Origin: Candidatus Aquiluna sp. UB-MaderosW2red
Lineage (GTDB): Bacteria > Actinomycetota > Actinomycetes > Actinomycetales > Microbacteriaceae
Direction: 5' to 3'
Assembly (NCBI RefSeq): GCF_900100865.1
Contig: NZ_LT627734.1
Span: forward strand, 248,001 to 312,000
Length of the DNA stretch: 64,000 nt
The notes beneath the pieces were generated by a model that did no database searches, was not told the DNA's origin, and was given only the letters and a program-made list of their open reading frames with translations. Numbering within the stretch: position 1 is the first letter of the stretch; each line of letters opens with the position of its first letter. The translations under genes were made by a program, and so were the position numbers. Below are positions 40,070-49,786 of the stretch, piece by piece.

Positions 40070-41893
40070 CTAGGGTGTAGCGGTCGGGGTTGGCGTTGGG
40101 GATCCAGTGACGGTCGGGGTTGGGGTCGGAGATGGCGTAACCGCCCCAACACACTCGACATAGAGGATTATGTTCTGCAACTGCCTGGCGTCTCCAGGCG
40201 CAATTGACTGCTGAAGCACAACCGTTCCCGGTCTCCCGGTACAGCTTGCTTCATCTAAAATCTCAACCGAAACCGTGAAGCCAATCGCGGGCGCGGTCAG
40301 AATTGATCTTGCCTCTAAGACATCGAGATTTCTGACATCCGGCACGGAAACCGTTCCATCGGAAAGCACTAGGTTCACTACCGAACCAACTGGGAGCTGC
40401 TGATTGGTAACCGGATCGGAAGCTACAACAGTGCCCTCGGGCACGGTCGCACTGCCGACCACTGAAATTGTTCCCACCACCAAACCCTGGGCTTCTATTT
40501 GAAGCACGGCATCGGCTTCTGTGCGACCAATCACGTTTGGCACGGTGACCTCGGTGGCGCCACTGGAAACATAAACCGTAACCGGAGTCTTACTCAAGAC
40601 CGAGGTCCCAGCAGCAGGTTCTTGACGAATTACAACGCCCTCGGGCACGCTTTCACTTTTCTCATAGACCCTCAGGACCAGAAGGTCTTGAGCAGTCAGG
40701 GTGTTGAAGGCGTCCTCATAGAGAGAGCCCTCTACGCTTTGCACCTGGATACCGGTATCGGGGTTGATCGGCGAACCTCCGCCTCCAAGGTTCATGACCC
40801 AAAACAAAAGCCCAATCAAGATAACTGCAACTCCGGTGCCCAAGCCCCAAATAACTCCCGAACCAATCTTGCTGGTCGAGTTGGTGGCGGTAGTTACTTT
40901 CTCATTGGGTAACGTCTCGAAGCCCTCCAAGAGTGAGGTGGGTGAGGTATCAATTGGCCTTGGTCGGCTAATTAGCTCTGTTGCATCGCCGGAACCGACA
41001 TTTGACCCGGTGGTTGGCACCAGTGCCGCCGCCGCTTTAGTGCCCGCTACCGCAGCGTTTAGATGTTCGCGGAACTCCTCAGCGTTTTGGAAGCGTTGAT
41101 CTCGATCTTTGGCCATGGCTCGCATCACAACGGCGTCTAGTTCTGAAGAAATTTGCGGATTGTATTTTGAAGGCAGTTCCGCCACTTCAGATACGTGCTG
41201 GTAGGCGACCGATACGGCGCTTTCCCCCTGGAATGGCGGCCTTCCAGCCAGCAGCTCATAAAGAATCACACCTGTTGAATACAAATCGGTTCTACCGTCG
41301 ACCGCATCACCACGAGCTTGCTCGGGTGAGAAATATTGCGCGGTGCCGATGATGCCGCCGGTGGCGGCTTGGGTGGCTGAGTTGTCTGAGACAGCCCGAG
41401 CGATACCAAAGTCCATCACTTTGATGCTGTCGCCATCGCCAATCATTACGTTGGCAGGTTTGATGTCACGGTGCACAACTCCGGCGCGGTGGGAAACCTC
41501 TAAGGCTGTGAGAATTCCGTTCACAAACTTGATGCTCCGGCTCACCTCGATTTCGTCATCGTGAATCAGTTCGCGCAGCAGACGACCTTTGACAAATTCC
41601 ATGACTATGAATGGAGTTTTTTTGGTTGAGCCGTTTTCGTCTATCGTCTCTTCTTCGCCAGCGTCGTAGACGCGAACAATGGTCGGGTGAGCCATGCGGG
41701 CGGAGGCTTGAGCCTCTTGGCGGAACTTCGCTTCGAAGCTCGCATCATTGGCCAAGTCGGATTTCAGCAATTTAATTGCGACAGTGCGCCCGAGGCGGGT
41801 GTCATATCCTTCAAAAACCTCGGCCATGCCGCCGCGACCAACAAGTTTACCCAGTCGATAGCGCCCGGCGATTAGTCTTTCATTCTCGTTCAA
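40070..41893 (-). CDS. pknB: Ser/Thr protein kinase PknB with three PASTA repeats
   Basis: A 607-residue receptor-type kinase. The cytoplasmic kinase domain (about 10-275) has the P-loop GRGGMAEV, catalytic HRDIKPANVM and the metal-binding DFG motif. A transmembrane helix lies near 350-370, followed by three extracellular PASTA repeats (about 385-585) and a low-complexity Pro/Thr tail. PASTA domains bind peptidoglycan fragments, and the kinase regulates growth and division. The start TTG 41893 begins the fold. It follows pknA by 72 nt at the end of the division cluster. Four PASTA repeats are usual in mycobacterial PknB, so this one is shorter. Confidence 0.93.
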   Translation of the reverse strand: MNENERLIAGRYRLGKLVGRGGMAEVFEGYDTRLGRTVAIKLLKSDLANDASFEAKFRQEAQASARMAHPTIVRVYDAGEEETIDENGSTKKTPFIVMEFVKGRLLRELIHDDEIEVSRSIKFVNGILTALEVSHRAGVVHRDIKPANVMIGDGDSIKVMDFGIARAVSDNSATQAATGGIIGTAQYFSPEQARGDAVDGRTDLYSTGVILYELLAGRPPFQGESAVSVAYQHVSEVAELPSKYNPQISSELDAVVMRAMAKDRDQRFQNAEEFREHLNAAVAGTKAAAALVPTTGSNVGSGDATELISRPRPIDTSPTSLLEGFETLPNEKVTTATNSTSKIGSGVIWGLGTGVAVILIGLLFWVMNLGGGGSPINPDTGIQVQSVEGSLYEDAFNTLTAQDLLVLRVYEKSESVPEGVVIRQEPAAGTSVLSKTPVTVYVSSGATEVTVPNVIGRTEADAVLQIEAQGLVVGTISVVGSATVPEGTVVASDPVTNQQLPVGSVVNLVLSDGTVSVPDVRNLDVLEARSILTAPAIGFTVSVEILDEASCTGRPGTVVLQQSIAPGDARQLQNIILYVECVGAVTPSPTPTPTVTGSPTPTPTATP

Positions 41894-41965
41894 AATTGCT
41901 CTTTCTGCCGTCTCAAAGTCTAGTTTTCAAAAGTGGTTTTTCCTGCAAGGCTCGATTTAGTGTTA

Positions 41966-43396
41966 CTAACCCGTTGTACCCGAATCTAGGGACCCGTCGG
42001 GGTTAGCCGGTTCCCCTTCAGTAGGCGTATCGGTTGGTGCTGGTTCTGGTTCTGGAATCACAACGGGAACTTCCTCAACCTTTTCGACGAAGTAGGTAAC
42101 ATCGATCACGGTGCCTACCTCAATGTTGCCGGTTGGGGAAACCGCATATACAGTTCTGGCCCTCGGGTCATTGCCCGGCACCGACTCACCCGGAATGGCG
42201 TTTACCGTCATTCCCAGCTCGGTGAGCCTTGCTGTAACAACCGATAGATTCTCCCCAATAATGTCCGAGCGCAATAGCAGCACTGGCCGAACCTCTTCGG
42301 TTTCAGTTGGAACCGGCTCAACTGTTTGTGAAGCGCTCGGGCTTGGTGAAACCGGTGCAGTCGGGGCTGGGGTCTCCATCTCGGAGATGTTTGGCTCAGA
42401 AAGAATCGCGACAATCACCACGATTGCGGTTATACCCAATAGCCCAAGAGTTGCAATCCAAGGCCAAACAATAGGAGCCCTAGGGAGCTCGGCGGTGTCG
42501 GTGCTGATTATTTCGGTCAGTGCAGAATCTTCCCCGCCGAAACCCTTAGCGGTGGTCATTGCGGGAACGCCGCGGCGCTTTTCTTTCAAAAGACCCTCCG
42601 CCCTAATCGCCAAAGAACTGGCCGATTCGGGTCGTTGGGTGGGTTTTTTGGCTAAACAGCTCAGCACCAGGTTTTGCACTCTCGGGTCTATGGACTCGGG
42701 CAGTGCGGGCGGCATCTCGTTGATGTGCGCCATAGCGATGGCCATCTGATTCTCACCCGTGAATGGTCTTCTGCCACTTAGTGCCTCGTAAGCTACCACC
42801 CCGAGCGAATAGAGATCAGTAGCAGGTGTCGAGGCCTTGCCGGTGGCTTGCTCGGGAGCTAAGTACTGCACGGTGCCCATCACCTGGCCGGTTTTAGTGA
42901 GCGGCACCTGATCCCCCACTCGGGCAATGCCAAAATCAGTGATCTTAACTTTGCCATCGGGTGTGATCAAAAGATTTCCCGGTTTGATATCTCTGTGCAC
43001 AAGGCCCCTGGCGTGGGCCGCAGCGAGCGCCCGCGAAGTCTGCGCAACTATGTCTAAGACCCTGATTTCGCTGAGCTTTTTCTCTCTTTCTATCAGTCTA
43101 GAAAGTGATTCACCCGGCACCAGTTCCATCACCAGATACGCGGCACCGGTGTCTTCGCCATAATCAAATACGTTGGCAATGCCCTCGTGTTCGACCAGCG
43201 CGGCCGCCCTAGCCTCGGATCGAAAGCGCTCTAAAAAGGCCGGGTCAGCCAAATACTCCTGCTTGAGAATCTTGATCGCCACGACGCGCAGAATGAGCTC
43301 ATCCTCCGCTTGCCAAACCTCGCCCATGCCGCCAATTGCAATGCGCAATTGCAGGCGATAGCGATCGCCATAAAGCTGCCCTACCGCCGGCTTCAC
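41966..43396 (-). CDS. pknA: Ser/Thr protein kinase PknA with a PASTA-like extracellular part
   Basis: A 476-residue kinase. The kinase domain (about 10-270) has [19 protein letters not shown] and DFGIARV. One transmembrane helix lies near 315-340, then an extracellular segment with one PASTA-like unit ([23 protein letters not shown]) and an acidic Pro/Glu/Thr tail. Mycobacterial PknA lacks PASTA domains, so this arrangement differs. GTG 43396 overlaps the transpeptidase stop by 4 nt. It should phosphorylate cell-wall and division proteins and be dephosphorylated by the PstP encoded nearby. Confidence 0.9.
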   Translation of the reverse strand: MKPAVGQLYGDRYRLQLRIAIGGMGEVWQAEDELILRVVAIKILKQEYLADPAFLERFRSEARAAALVEHEGIANVFDYGEDTGAAYLVMELVPGESLSRLIEREKKLSEIRVLDIVAQTSRALAAAHARGLVHRDIKPGNLLITPDGKVKITDFGIARVGDQVPLTKTGQVMGTVQYLAPEQATGKASTPATDLYSLGVVAYEALSGRRPFTGENQMAIAMAHINEMPPALPESIDPRVQNLVLSCLAKKPTQRPESASSLAIRAEGLLKEKRRGVPAMTTAKGFGGEDSALTEIISTDTAELPRAPIVWPWIATLGLLGITAIVVIVAILSEPNISEMETPAPTAPVSPSPSASQTVEPVPTETEEVRPVLLLRSDIIGENLSVVTARLTELGMTVNAIPGESVPGNDPRARTVYAVSPTGNIEVGTVIDVTYFVEKVEEVPVVIPEPEPAPTDTPTEGEPANPDGSLDSGTTG

Positions 43397-44844
43397 TTGG
43401 AAAGCACCGCCTCAAGAACAGCTTTGGCAATGGGAGCTGCAAGCTGGTTGCCGGTGCCAGATTGGCCAATACCACCGCCATCTTCTAAGACAACTGCAAC
43501 TGCGACTCGGGGAGCTTCGGCAGGAGCAAAACCCGTGAACCAAAGGGTGTAAGGGTCATCCGGCCCATTTTGAGCGGTGCCGGTTTTTCCGGCCACCGCG
43601 ACCTGGGATATTCCCGCTCGTCCCGCCACGCCCGTTTCTACCGAATCAACCATCATTCTGGTTAAAAAGCCCGCTGTGCTTCGAGAAATGGGTGCGGAAA
43701 GCACTTTCGGGGCTGGTTGGCTCAGGACGTTTAGGTTGCTTGCCACGACCAAGTCAATCAGCTGCGGTTGCATCATGACGCCCTGGTTGGCTATTGCCGC
43801 AGAAATCATTGCCATCTGAAGCGGTGTGACTCGAACATCGAATTGACCAAAGCCACTGAGTGCAGTTTGCGCCTGGTCCATGTCATCCGGATAAATCGAA
43901 GGAGTCACGCTCATTGGGATGCTGAGCTCCTTACCAAAACCCATTAGCTGCGCCTGGGCGCGGATTCGGTCTTGGCCTAATTGAACTGCTAGCTCTGCGA
44001 ACGGAATATTGCAAGAGTGAATCAAGGCGTATTCCAGGGTGACCAAGTCACCCTCGCCACAGGTCTTTCTCGTGGAATTAAATATCTTGGTAAACGTGCC
44101 TGGCAACACGTATTCTGCGAGGTTGGGCAAGGATGAGGTGGCCGTATATCTGCCAGATTCTAAAGCCGCAGCGGCGACCACGAGTTTGAATACCGAGCCC
44201 GGGGCATACAGGTCCCCCGCGATTGCCCGATTTATTAGCGGTTTATCGGAATCTTCCATATAGCCTCGGTAGGCCTTGGTCACCGGCCCATAGAGGTGGG
44301 TGGCCAGGTTATTCGCGTCGTAGGTTGGCTTCGAGACCATCGCAAGAATCCTGCCGGTGGCAGGCTCAATTGCGACAACAGAACCCTTGCGATTTCCCAA
44401 TGCATCCCAGGCAGCTCGCTGGACATCGGGGTCCAATGTCAGCTCCACCGCCGCCCCGGTCACCGGCTTGCCATCCAGTAGAGCGTTGATTTGTTCAAAA
44501 AACTGGGCTGAGGATTGGCCCGACAGGTAGCTATTCATCGAGCGTTCAATGCCTTCGGAACCCGAGAATAAGCTGAAATACCCGATTACCGGGGTGTAAA
44601 GCACTGAAGAATATGCGCGTTCGAAACGGTAGGCATCATTTACCGGGATGCTCTCAACCACTGGCACTCCACCAACCAAAATTGGGCCACGCTGAGTCTT
44701 ATAGGTTTCATAAGAAGCCCTCACGTTGCGCTCATCGTCGTAAAGCGAGCTTGCCCTTAGGACCTGGATCGAGCTCGCCATGGCAAATAGCGCTAAGAAC
44801 ATGATTGTTAGTGCCAGCCCGACTCTTCTAACCTGTCGGTTCAA
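43393..44844 (-). CDS. pbpA: Penicillin-binding protein PbpA (class B transpeptidase)
   Basis: A 483-residue transpeptidase with an N-terminal membrane anchor ([20 protein letters not shown]). The acyl-enzyme Ser lies in SVFK, with SCN and KTGT following in order. It crosslinks peptidoglycan together with the SEDS protein encoded just upstream, with which it overlaps by 4 nt. The order pstP-rodA-pbpA-pknA-pknB is the conserved actinobacterial growth cluster. The length and motif spacing are normal. Confidence 0.93.
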   Translation of the reverse strand: MNRQVRRVGLALTIMFLALFAMASSIQVLRASSLYDDERNVRASYETYKTQRGPILVGGVPVVESIPVNDAYRFERAYSSVLYTPVIGYFSLFSGSEGIERSMNSYLSGQSSAQFFEQINALLDGKPVTGAAVELTLDPDVQRAAWDALGNRKGSVVAIEPATGRILAMVSKPTYDANNLATHLYGPVTKAYRGYMEDSDKPLINRAIAGDLYAPGSVFKLVVAAAALESGRYTATSSLPNLAEYVLPGTFTKIFNSTRKTCGEGDLVTLEYALIHSCNIPFAELAVQLGQDRIRAQAQLMGFGKELSIPMSVTPSIYPDDMDQAQTALSGFGQFDVRVTPLQMAMISAAIANQGVMMQPQLIDLVVASNLNVLSQPAPKVLSAPISRSTAGFLTRMMVDSVETGVAGRAGISQVAVAGKTGTAQNGPDDPYTLWFTGFAPAEAPRVAVAVVLEDGGGIGQSGTGNQLAAPIAKAVLEAVLSK

Positions 44845-46205
44845 GACACCACCTTCTTAGAAGATGAATCAGAGATAACAAGAAGAAGTGCGACTATCGC
44901 CCAGTTGGCCAAAAGTGATGAACCACCGGCTGCCAAAAATGGAGTCGTCAGACCGGTTAGCGGCAGCATCCCCATCACGCCACCGGCAACAACAAAAACC
45001 TGCAGCGCGATAATGAAAGAGAGCCCAATTGCCAAAAGCTTTGAAAAGTCGTCGGGGTGCGAGTTGGAGACTCTAAGACCACGATAAACCAGCAGCAAAA
45101 ACAGGGACAAAATAGCAAAAATACCAGCCAGACCGAGCTCTTCGCCGAGCGCTGCAAATATAAAATCGGACTCGGCTAGCGGGATGAGCTGAGGAAAGCC
45201 GCCCCCTAGCCCGGCACCAATCACGTCACCATTGGCCATGCCAAATAACCCCTGCACGATTTGGTAGCTGCCGCCGGCTGCGCTGTAGTTGAGGCTCGAA
45301 AGCGGGTCCAGCCAAGCATCGAATCTTCTGCCGACATAATCGAATAATCTTGATGCCACAAGAGCACCGGTGACCATCATCACCAACCCGGCACCAACAT
45401 AAAAACCCCGGCCGGTAGCCGTATAGATCATCACCAGGAACAGCCCGAAGTACAAAATCGAACTACCCAGGTCTCGTTGCGCAACCAGCACGCCAACCGA
45501 AGCCAACCAAAATAGCAAAATTGGGCCCAGATCCTTAGCGCGAGGAACTCTAAAGCCTGCCACTCGAGAGCCAATCTCTGAAAGCGAGTCCTTGCGGGAA
45601 ACCAAATAACCGGCGAAAAAGATGGCTAAAAAGATTTTCGCTAATTCGCCTGGCTGAAAACTAATTCCCCCGACTCCAACCCAGAGCGTCGCCCCATTAA
45701 TAGTTTTGCCAATTACTGGAGCCAGTGGCAACAAAAGCAGTAAGACTGCGGCAGCACCAGCTATGTAGGGGAACTTGCGCAAAATCATGTGGTTTGGAAT
45801 CACCCGGACAATAACGGCGCCGATCAGCATCGCAAAGCAGGTGAGCCAGATTTGGCGAACCCCAAACAAATTTGAGCCGCCGGTTGCAATCTCCGCCAAA
45901 TCTAAGCGGTAGATCATGGCTATTCCGAGGCTATTGAGAAGGTATGCCAAAGGCAGAATCAGGCCATCGGCACTAACCGCGTGCTTGCGCAGTATGTAGT
46001 GGAACAGCCCAGCTGCAAGAGCCGGCGGAGCCCAGTAGTAGAGCATGTCAATGGTGAGTTTCTGAGTGACCGCTAATTGCACCTGGGCAAGAGCAAAGGC
46101 CGAGATACCTGCCACCCAAAAAAGCAGTACGGCTTCGAAGTTGCGAGAACGCGGGACTGCCTTGAGAAGTTTTGGGATTGCGCTTGTGAGCGAGAGGTTA
46201 CTCAT
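44841..46205 (-). CDS. rodA: FtsW/RodA/SpoVE-family SEDS glycosyltransferase
   Basis: A 454-residue protein with about twelve helices and SEDS-family motifs: QPGELAKIFLAIFFAGYL, AQRDLGSSILYFGLF, and the C-terminal GVMGMLPLTGLTTPFLAAGGSSLLANW. It polymerises lipid II into glycan strands. Adjacent pbpA supplies the transpeptidase. It overlaps the PstP gene by 8 nt and pbpA by 4 nt. Naming as RodA rather than FtsW rests on the cluster context. Confidence 0.92.
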   Translation of the reverse strand: MSNLSLTSAIPKLLKAVPRSRNFEAVLLFWVAGISAFALAQVQLAVTQKLTIDMLYYWAPPALAAGLFHYILRKHAVSADGLILPLAYLLNSLGIAMIYRLDLAEIATGGSNLFGVRQIWLTCFAMLIGAVIVRVIPNHMILRKFPYIAGAAAVLLLLLPLAPVIGKTINGATLWVGVGGISFQPGELAKIFLAIFFAGYLVSRKDSLSEIGSRVAGFRVPRAKDLGPILLFWLASVGVLVAQRDLGSSILYFGLFLVMIYTATGRGFYVGAGLVMMVTGALVASRLFDYVGRRFDAWLDPLSSLNYSAAGGSYQIVQGLFGMANGDVIGAGLGGGFPQLIPLAESDFIFAALGEELGLAGIFAILSLFLLLVYRGLRVSNSHPDDFSKLLAIGLSFIIALQVFVVAGGVMGMLPLTGLTTPFLAAGGSSLLANWAIVALLLVISDSSSKKVVS

Positions 46206-47451
46206 TCAAACTCTCTTTCAGCTGCGCCAAGATGCGCTCAGCATCCGCTAAGGACTCTGCCGAAATTGAACGCTCAATCAAGGTCTGCTGAAAGGTCGAG
46301 AGCTCGCTCACCGAAACATCGCTGATAACAAAAGGGGTCGAGAAGCTCAATGGCCCCAGAGACTCGCGGATGCCCTGAAAAATCGTCACTTGGCCCTGGT
46401 AGGTATCCACGTAATAACGTGTCTGAGTGTATTGATATGCCACAAAACCGATACCGGCAATAATTCCGGCCAGAAGCATCCAGCTTGCGATTATGCGAAC
46501 CCCACGCCAGCGAATCTTGCGCCTGGTCTCCGAAAGGATCTTATTTAGAAGTTCCTCCGACTCCGGGGCGTACCTTGCCTCGTCTTCTGCAGGCTGCAAA
46601 AGGTCCAAAAGGTTTCTTGGTGAGAACAACCTAAGAATTTTGCCACCACGACGCTCTTCGATAACAACCTCGCTGGCGGCGGAGCCAACAAACTGAGCAC
46701 TCGGTTCAAATTCAACTTTCACCGAGGGTCTTATGACATCTGCAATCACCACGGTCACATTGTCGGGTGCTCCAAATTCAAGAGCCTCCCCAACCAATAA
46801 GGCTGCGGCCTCTTCGGTGGGAATCTTTGAGGCCAGAATCCTGCCCATCACCTCATCTGGCACCACTCCGCACAACCCGTCACTACATACCATCCAGCGA
46901 TCCCCGGGCAGTGTGTCGTAGATAGCTATATCAATCTCGGGCTCACCTGAGACATCTCCCAGCACTCGCATCAAAACACTTCTTCTGGGGTGGGTCAGGG
47001 CTTCAGCGGGGGTAATGCGCCCTAGGTCAACAAGCTTCTGCACAAAAGTGTGGTCTTTGGTGATTTGGGTAACCTCGCCACCTGAGGCTCGGTAAACCCG
47101 TGAGTCTCCGATGTGAGCGATGATCACTTGGTTGCCATAAAACAGCACTCCGGAAAAAGTGGTTCCCATGCCTTCAAGCTCCGGATGTTCTGCAACGGTT
47201 GCCGAGAGCATGGAGTTTGCCTCAAGAACGCCGTTTCGCAGCGAATCAATCGCCTCTTCGATGGAGTCGTACTTGCTATCGGTCAGCGCAATTCTTTGGG
47301 AGGCAATCGCGGAAGCGATATCCCCACCGGCGTGACCACCCATGCCGTCCGCCACAAAAAACAGCTGATAACCCGAATAGCCAGAGTCCTGATTGGAGCT
47401 TCGGTGTTTGCCGATATCGCTGGCTGCATAGCTAATTGTTTTAACACTCAA
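46198..47451 (-). CDS. pstP: PP2C-family Ser/Thr phosphatase PstP
   Basis: A 417-residue phosphatase. The catalytic domain (about 1-240) has the metal-binding motifs RSSNQDS, VADGMGGHAGGD, HIGDSRVYR, CSDGL and GAPDNVTVV. One transmembrane helix lies near residue 325, followed by an extracellular segment of about 75 residues. It reverses phosphorylation by PknA and PknB. TTG 47451 is used because it begins the fold three nt after the FhaB-type gene; no ATG is nearby. It overlaps rodA by 8 nt. Confidence 0.92.
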   Translation of the reverse strand: MSVKTISYAASDIGKHRSSNQDSGYSGYQLFFVADGMGGHAGGDIASAIASQRIALTDSKYDSIEEAIDSLRNGVLEANSMLSATVAEHPELEGMGTTFSGVLFYGNQVIIAHIGDSRVYRASGGEVTQITKDHTFVQKLVDLGRITPAEALTHPRRSVLMRVLGDVSGEPEIDIAIYDTLPGDRWMVCSDGLCGVVPDEVMGRILASKIPTEEAAALLVGEALEFGAPDNVTVVIADVIRPSVKVEFEPSAQFVGSAASEVVIEERRGGKILRLFSPRNLLDLLQPAEDEARYAPESEELLNKILSETRRKIRWRGVRIIASWMLLAGIIAGIGFVAYQYTQTRYYVDTYQGQVTIFQGIRESLGPLSFSTPFVISDVSVSELSTFQQTLIERSISAESLADAERILAQLKESLNE

Positions 47452-47454
47452 GCG

Positions 47455-47940
47455 CTACGCCCTCAGCTCGAAGGTTGTGGTGCCAATCCGGATGGTCATA
47501 CCGGGGCCGATGGTTGCCGGCGTGCCGATTTTTTTGCCATCCAAAAACGTTCCGTTGGTGGAGTTCAAATCTTGTAAAACCCAGTCTTGACCAACGTGCA
47601 CAAACTTGGCGTGCATGTTCGACGCGAATTCATCGTTGATTACTAGATCAGAGCCCGAGCTGCGACCAACCAAGACTTCTTTTTTGCCATCAATGAAAAG
47701 GGAGCTGCCGGCATTTCTTCCGGTAATCATGGCGATGTGGGTTGGTTCAAACTCTTCGCCATCTTCGATCCCGAGCGATGCCACCGAACCTGCTAACTGT
47801 GGAGCATTCTGCCTGGCAATCTTGCTCATCACGCGGCGCCCGTAGAGGTCTGCCCGGATTACTGACAGCAAGCTCAGGATAAAGATCCAGAGCACCGCAA
47901 CGAACCCGATGCGTATTAGAAATAGTGCCAGCTCACTCAC
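47455..47940 (-). CDS. fhaB: FHA-domain protein FhaB (FipA type)
   Basis: A 161-residue protein with an N-terminal transmembrane helix (ALFLIRIGFVAVLWIFILSLL) and a C-terminal FHA domain (LVGRSSGSDLVI, NMHAKFV, LNSTNGTFLDG). FHA domains bind phosphothreonine, so it reads PknA/PknB phosphorylation at the division site. It overlaps the FhaA gene stop by one base and precedes pstP by three nt. Confidence 0.92.
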   Translation of the reverse strand: MSELALFLIRIGFVAVLWIFILSLLSVIRADLYGRRVMSKIARQNAPQLAGSVASLGIEDGEEFEPTHIAMITGRNAGSSLFIDGKKEVLVGRSSGSDLVINDEFASNMHAKFVHVGQDWVLQDLNSTNGTFLDGKKIGTPATIGPGMTIRIGTTTFELRA

Positions 47941-48611
47941 TAACCAACCGCCTTAGCCGAAAGCTCGAATAGGAACTCGGTGCGCCCCGCGGTAATCATG
48001 CTTCCAGAGTGCAAAACAATCTCCGAAATCCTGACGCCATCCACAAAACTTCCGTTGGTGGATCCAAGATCCCGAATTGCGGCCAGATCACCGGTCCAGG
48101 CAATTTCAAAGTGAACGCGAGACAGCCCGCGATCTTCGACCATGACATCGGCGCTCGCGTCTCTGCCGAAGGTGAGCTTCCCGACTCCGAGCTCAATTCT
48201 TTGGCCATTGAATACAACCGATGGAGACCAAGCCACTTGGGTCTCGACTTTTGCCGCGCCCACCTTGATCTGACCCCTGGCAATCTTGGAGTCGACTCTC
48301 AAAGACAGCTCAAGTTCACCAGTGAGTCGATACCCCTGCTTGGTGGCATGTCTTGCTACCTCGGATCGGATGGCGGCAATAATTGCTGGAGTCACCCGCT
48401 CAGCGTCGTTGGCACAAACCAATAAAAGATAGCGATGAGGCGCCAAGACTCGGTCTGAATCAGTCGCTGTAGCGGCCTGATCCATAGCAACCCGAACCGC
48501 TTGAGTAATCTCAACCGGCTGCAGTTCGGCTTTGCTGAGCCTGGAGAACAGTCCGCTGACTGATGCTTCTATCCGCTCTTCTGCCTTTTCGAGAAAGCCC
48601 ATGTAGCTCAC
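47940..48611 (-). CDS. fhaA: FhaA: DUF3662 plus FHA-domain protein
   Basis: A 223-residue cytoplasmic protein. The N-terminal DUF3662 domain (about 1-115) carries GFLEKAEERIEASVSGLFSR, and the C-terminal FHA domain has FGRDASADVMVEDRGLSRVHFEI and DLGSTNGSFVDG. It binds kinase-phosphorylated partners. Mycobacterial FhaA is over twice as long owing to a disordered Pro/Gly-rich linker; here that linker is essentially absent. It is the first gene of the seven-gene minus-strand cluster; its ATG 48611 follows a leader of unknown length. Confidence 0.92.
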   Translation of the reverse strand: MSYMGFLEKAEERIEASVSGLFSRLSKAELQPVEITQAVRVAMDQAATATDSDRVLAPHRYLLLVCANDAERVTPAIIAAIRSEVARHATKQGYRLTGELELSLRVDSKIARGQIKVGAAKVETQVAWSPSVVFNGQRIELGVGKLTFGRDASADVMVEDRGLSRVHFEIAWTGDLAAIRDLGSTNGSFVDGVRISEIVLHSGSMITAGRTEFLFELSAKAVG

Positions 48612-48721
48612 TTCTGGTTGGTTTTGAAGGTGAACCTAAGTCTACCCAGCACCTAAAGGAACCAAGGGTTTTCTCCCTGCTAATCTGAACCTAGTAATAA
48701 CGCTAAAGATTTGGTTTTTTA

Positions 48722-48804
48722 GCGCGAGTGGCGAAATGGTAGACGCGCTGGCTTCAGGTGTCAGTGTCCTTTGGGACGTGCGGGTTCAAGTCCCGCCTCG
48801 CGCA
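48722..48804 (+). tRNA. tRNA-Leu (CAG)
   Basis: An 83-nt class-II tRNA. The acceptor stem GCGCGAG (48722-48728) pairs with CTCGCGC (48797-48803), with discriminator A48804. The anticodon loop TTCAGGT gives CAG. The long variable arm is GTGTCCTTTGGGACG and the T-arm CGGGTTCAAGTCCCG. It has the conserved position upstream of the fhaA cluster, on the opposite strand. Confidence 0.95.
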
Positions 48805-48954
48805 CAAATCGATATCTCGGAATTCTTTTTCGGGATTCTGGGGGGAGAAGTGGCTGAAGCTTCTCAGCAGCTGGCGCTATGCCGGAATTTGTTGGGGTGG
48901 CCAAAGCGTTGGCCACTCTGGCAAGATTAATACTTCTCAACCCCAAAGGCCCAA

Positions 48955-49581
48955 TTGCTAATTAATAATTTTCTGATAGCCCTCGAGGCAATTGGAGTTT
49001 TAGCGTTCGCTCTTTCGGGCATCATCGAAGCAGCTAGAAAGCACTTTGATGTTGTGGGTGTTGTGATGGTCGGGGCAATTGCCGCCTTTGGCGGAGGAAC
49101 CCTGAGAGATGTCTTACTCGATCGCAGGCCCTTTTTCTGGGTGGAACAAGAGGTTTGGGTTTGGGTGCTCCTCGGTGTTGGGGTGGCACTCCCATTTTTT
49201 ATTAAGGCCAACCACATCGCTCTAACTGAAAGGGCAATCCTGGTTCCAGATGCTTTCGGGCTTGGAATTTTCGCGGCCGGTGGAACCCACATCGCACTTA
49301 TCTCTGGCTCAACCCCGATGATCGCGGTTTTGATGGGTGTTATAACCGCGGTTGTGGGTGGAGTCCTAAGAGATGTTTTGGTGAATGAAGTTCCGCGAGC
49401 GTTCCATGATCACCAGCCCTATGCAGTCCTGGCCTTTGCTGGTTCCTGGGTGGTTGTTCTTTTGAGCTACCTAGAAACCCCGAAGTCGATTGATGTGCTG
49501 GCGGGCGCAGGCTTCATAATCGTGCTTCGCTTACTTGCAATTAAGTTTGGCTGGGAGCTCAAGCGCTTCAGGTTTCTCTAA
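48955..49581 (+). CDS. TRIC-like cation channel protein (UPF0126, YicG type)
   Basis: A 208-residue protein with about seven helices and two homologous halves, each ending in a G-x-L-R-D-V-L motif (GGTLRDVLL, GGVLRDVLV). This is the UPF0126 family, now linked structurally to trimeric intracellular cation channels. Bacterial homologues conduct K+ or Na+ in vitro; the physiological role here is unknown. TTG 48955 is used, with an AAAGG-like site 8 nt before it. The 150-nt gap to tRNA-Leu shows no other feature. Confidence 0.85.
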   Translation: MLINNFLIALEAIGVLAFALSGIIEAARKHFDVVGVVMVGAIAAFGGGTLRDVLLDRRPFFWVEQEVWVWVLLGVGVALPFFIKANHIALTERAILVPDAFGLGIFAAGGTHIALISGSTPMIAVLMGVITAVVGGVLRDVLVNEVPRAFHDHQPYAVLAFAGSWVVVLLSYLETPKSIDVLAGAGFIIVLRLLAIKFGWELKRFRFL

Positions 49582-49659
49582 TACAAATCTGGCAAGAAGC
49601 TGAGAGTTGGGTATGCACTTGCTGTTTTTAGGCTCGTCCAGGTCTTGCGAGAGGTAACT

Positions 49660-49783
49660 TTTTCATTGTCACAGGATGGAATCAGAAATAATTTCGAGTG
49701 TGAAGTCTCTAGATTTTCCCCCAATCTCTAGGGACACCTCCTTTGTAGTAGAGGAAAACCTCGGTCCTTTGGTCCGAGGTTTT
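49660..49783 (+). ncRNA. Candidate small RNA ending in a terminator hairpin
   Basis: A 205-nt gene-free gap. It contains an 11-bp bulged hairpin with arms GTCTCTAGATT (about 49706-49716) and AATCT-CT-AGGGAC (about 49724-49736), followed within 20 nt by a terminator hairpin. It could be an independent short transcript or only the 3' UTR of the channel gene. No known RNA family is recognised. Confidence 0.35.
49755..49783. terminator. Intrinsic terminator between convergent genes
   Basis: AAAACCTCGG (49755-49764) and CCGAGGTTTT (49774-49783) around a 9-nt loop, followed by TTTC. It serves the plus-strand transcript and lies just after the minus-strand TrhO stop. Confidence 0.85.
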
Positions 49784-49786
49784 TTC

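Noticed and set aside
40499-43552. Several plus-strand ORFs of 60-212 codons opposite pknA and pknB.
   Set aside because: They are Ser/Thr/Pro-rich mirror frames of real genes with no ribosome sites or family motifs.
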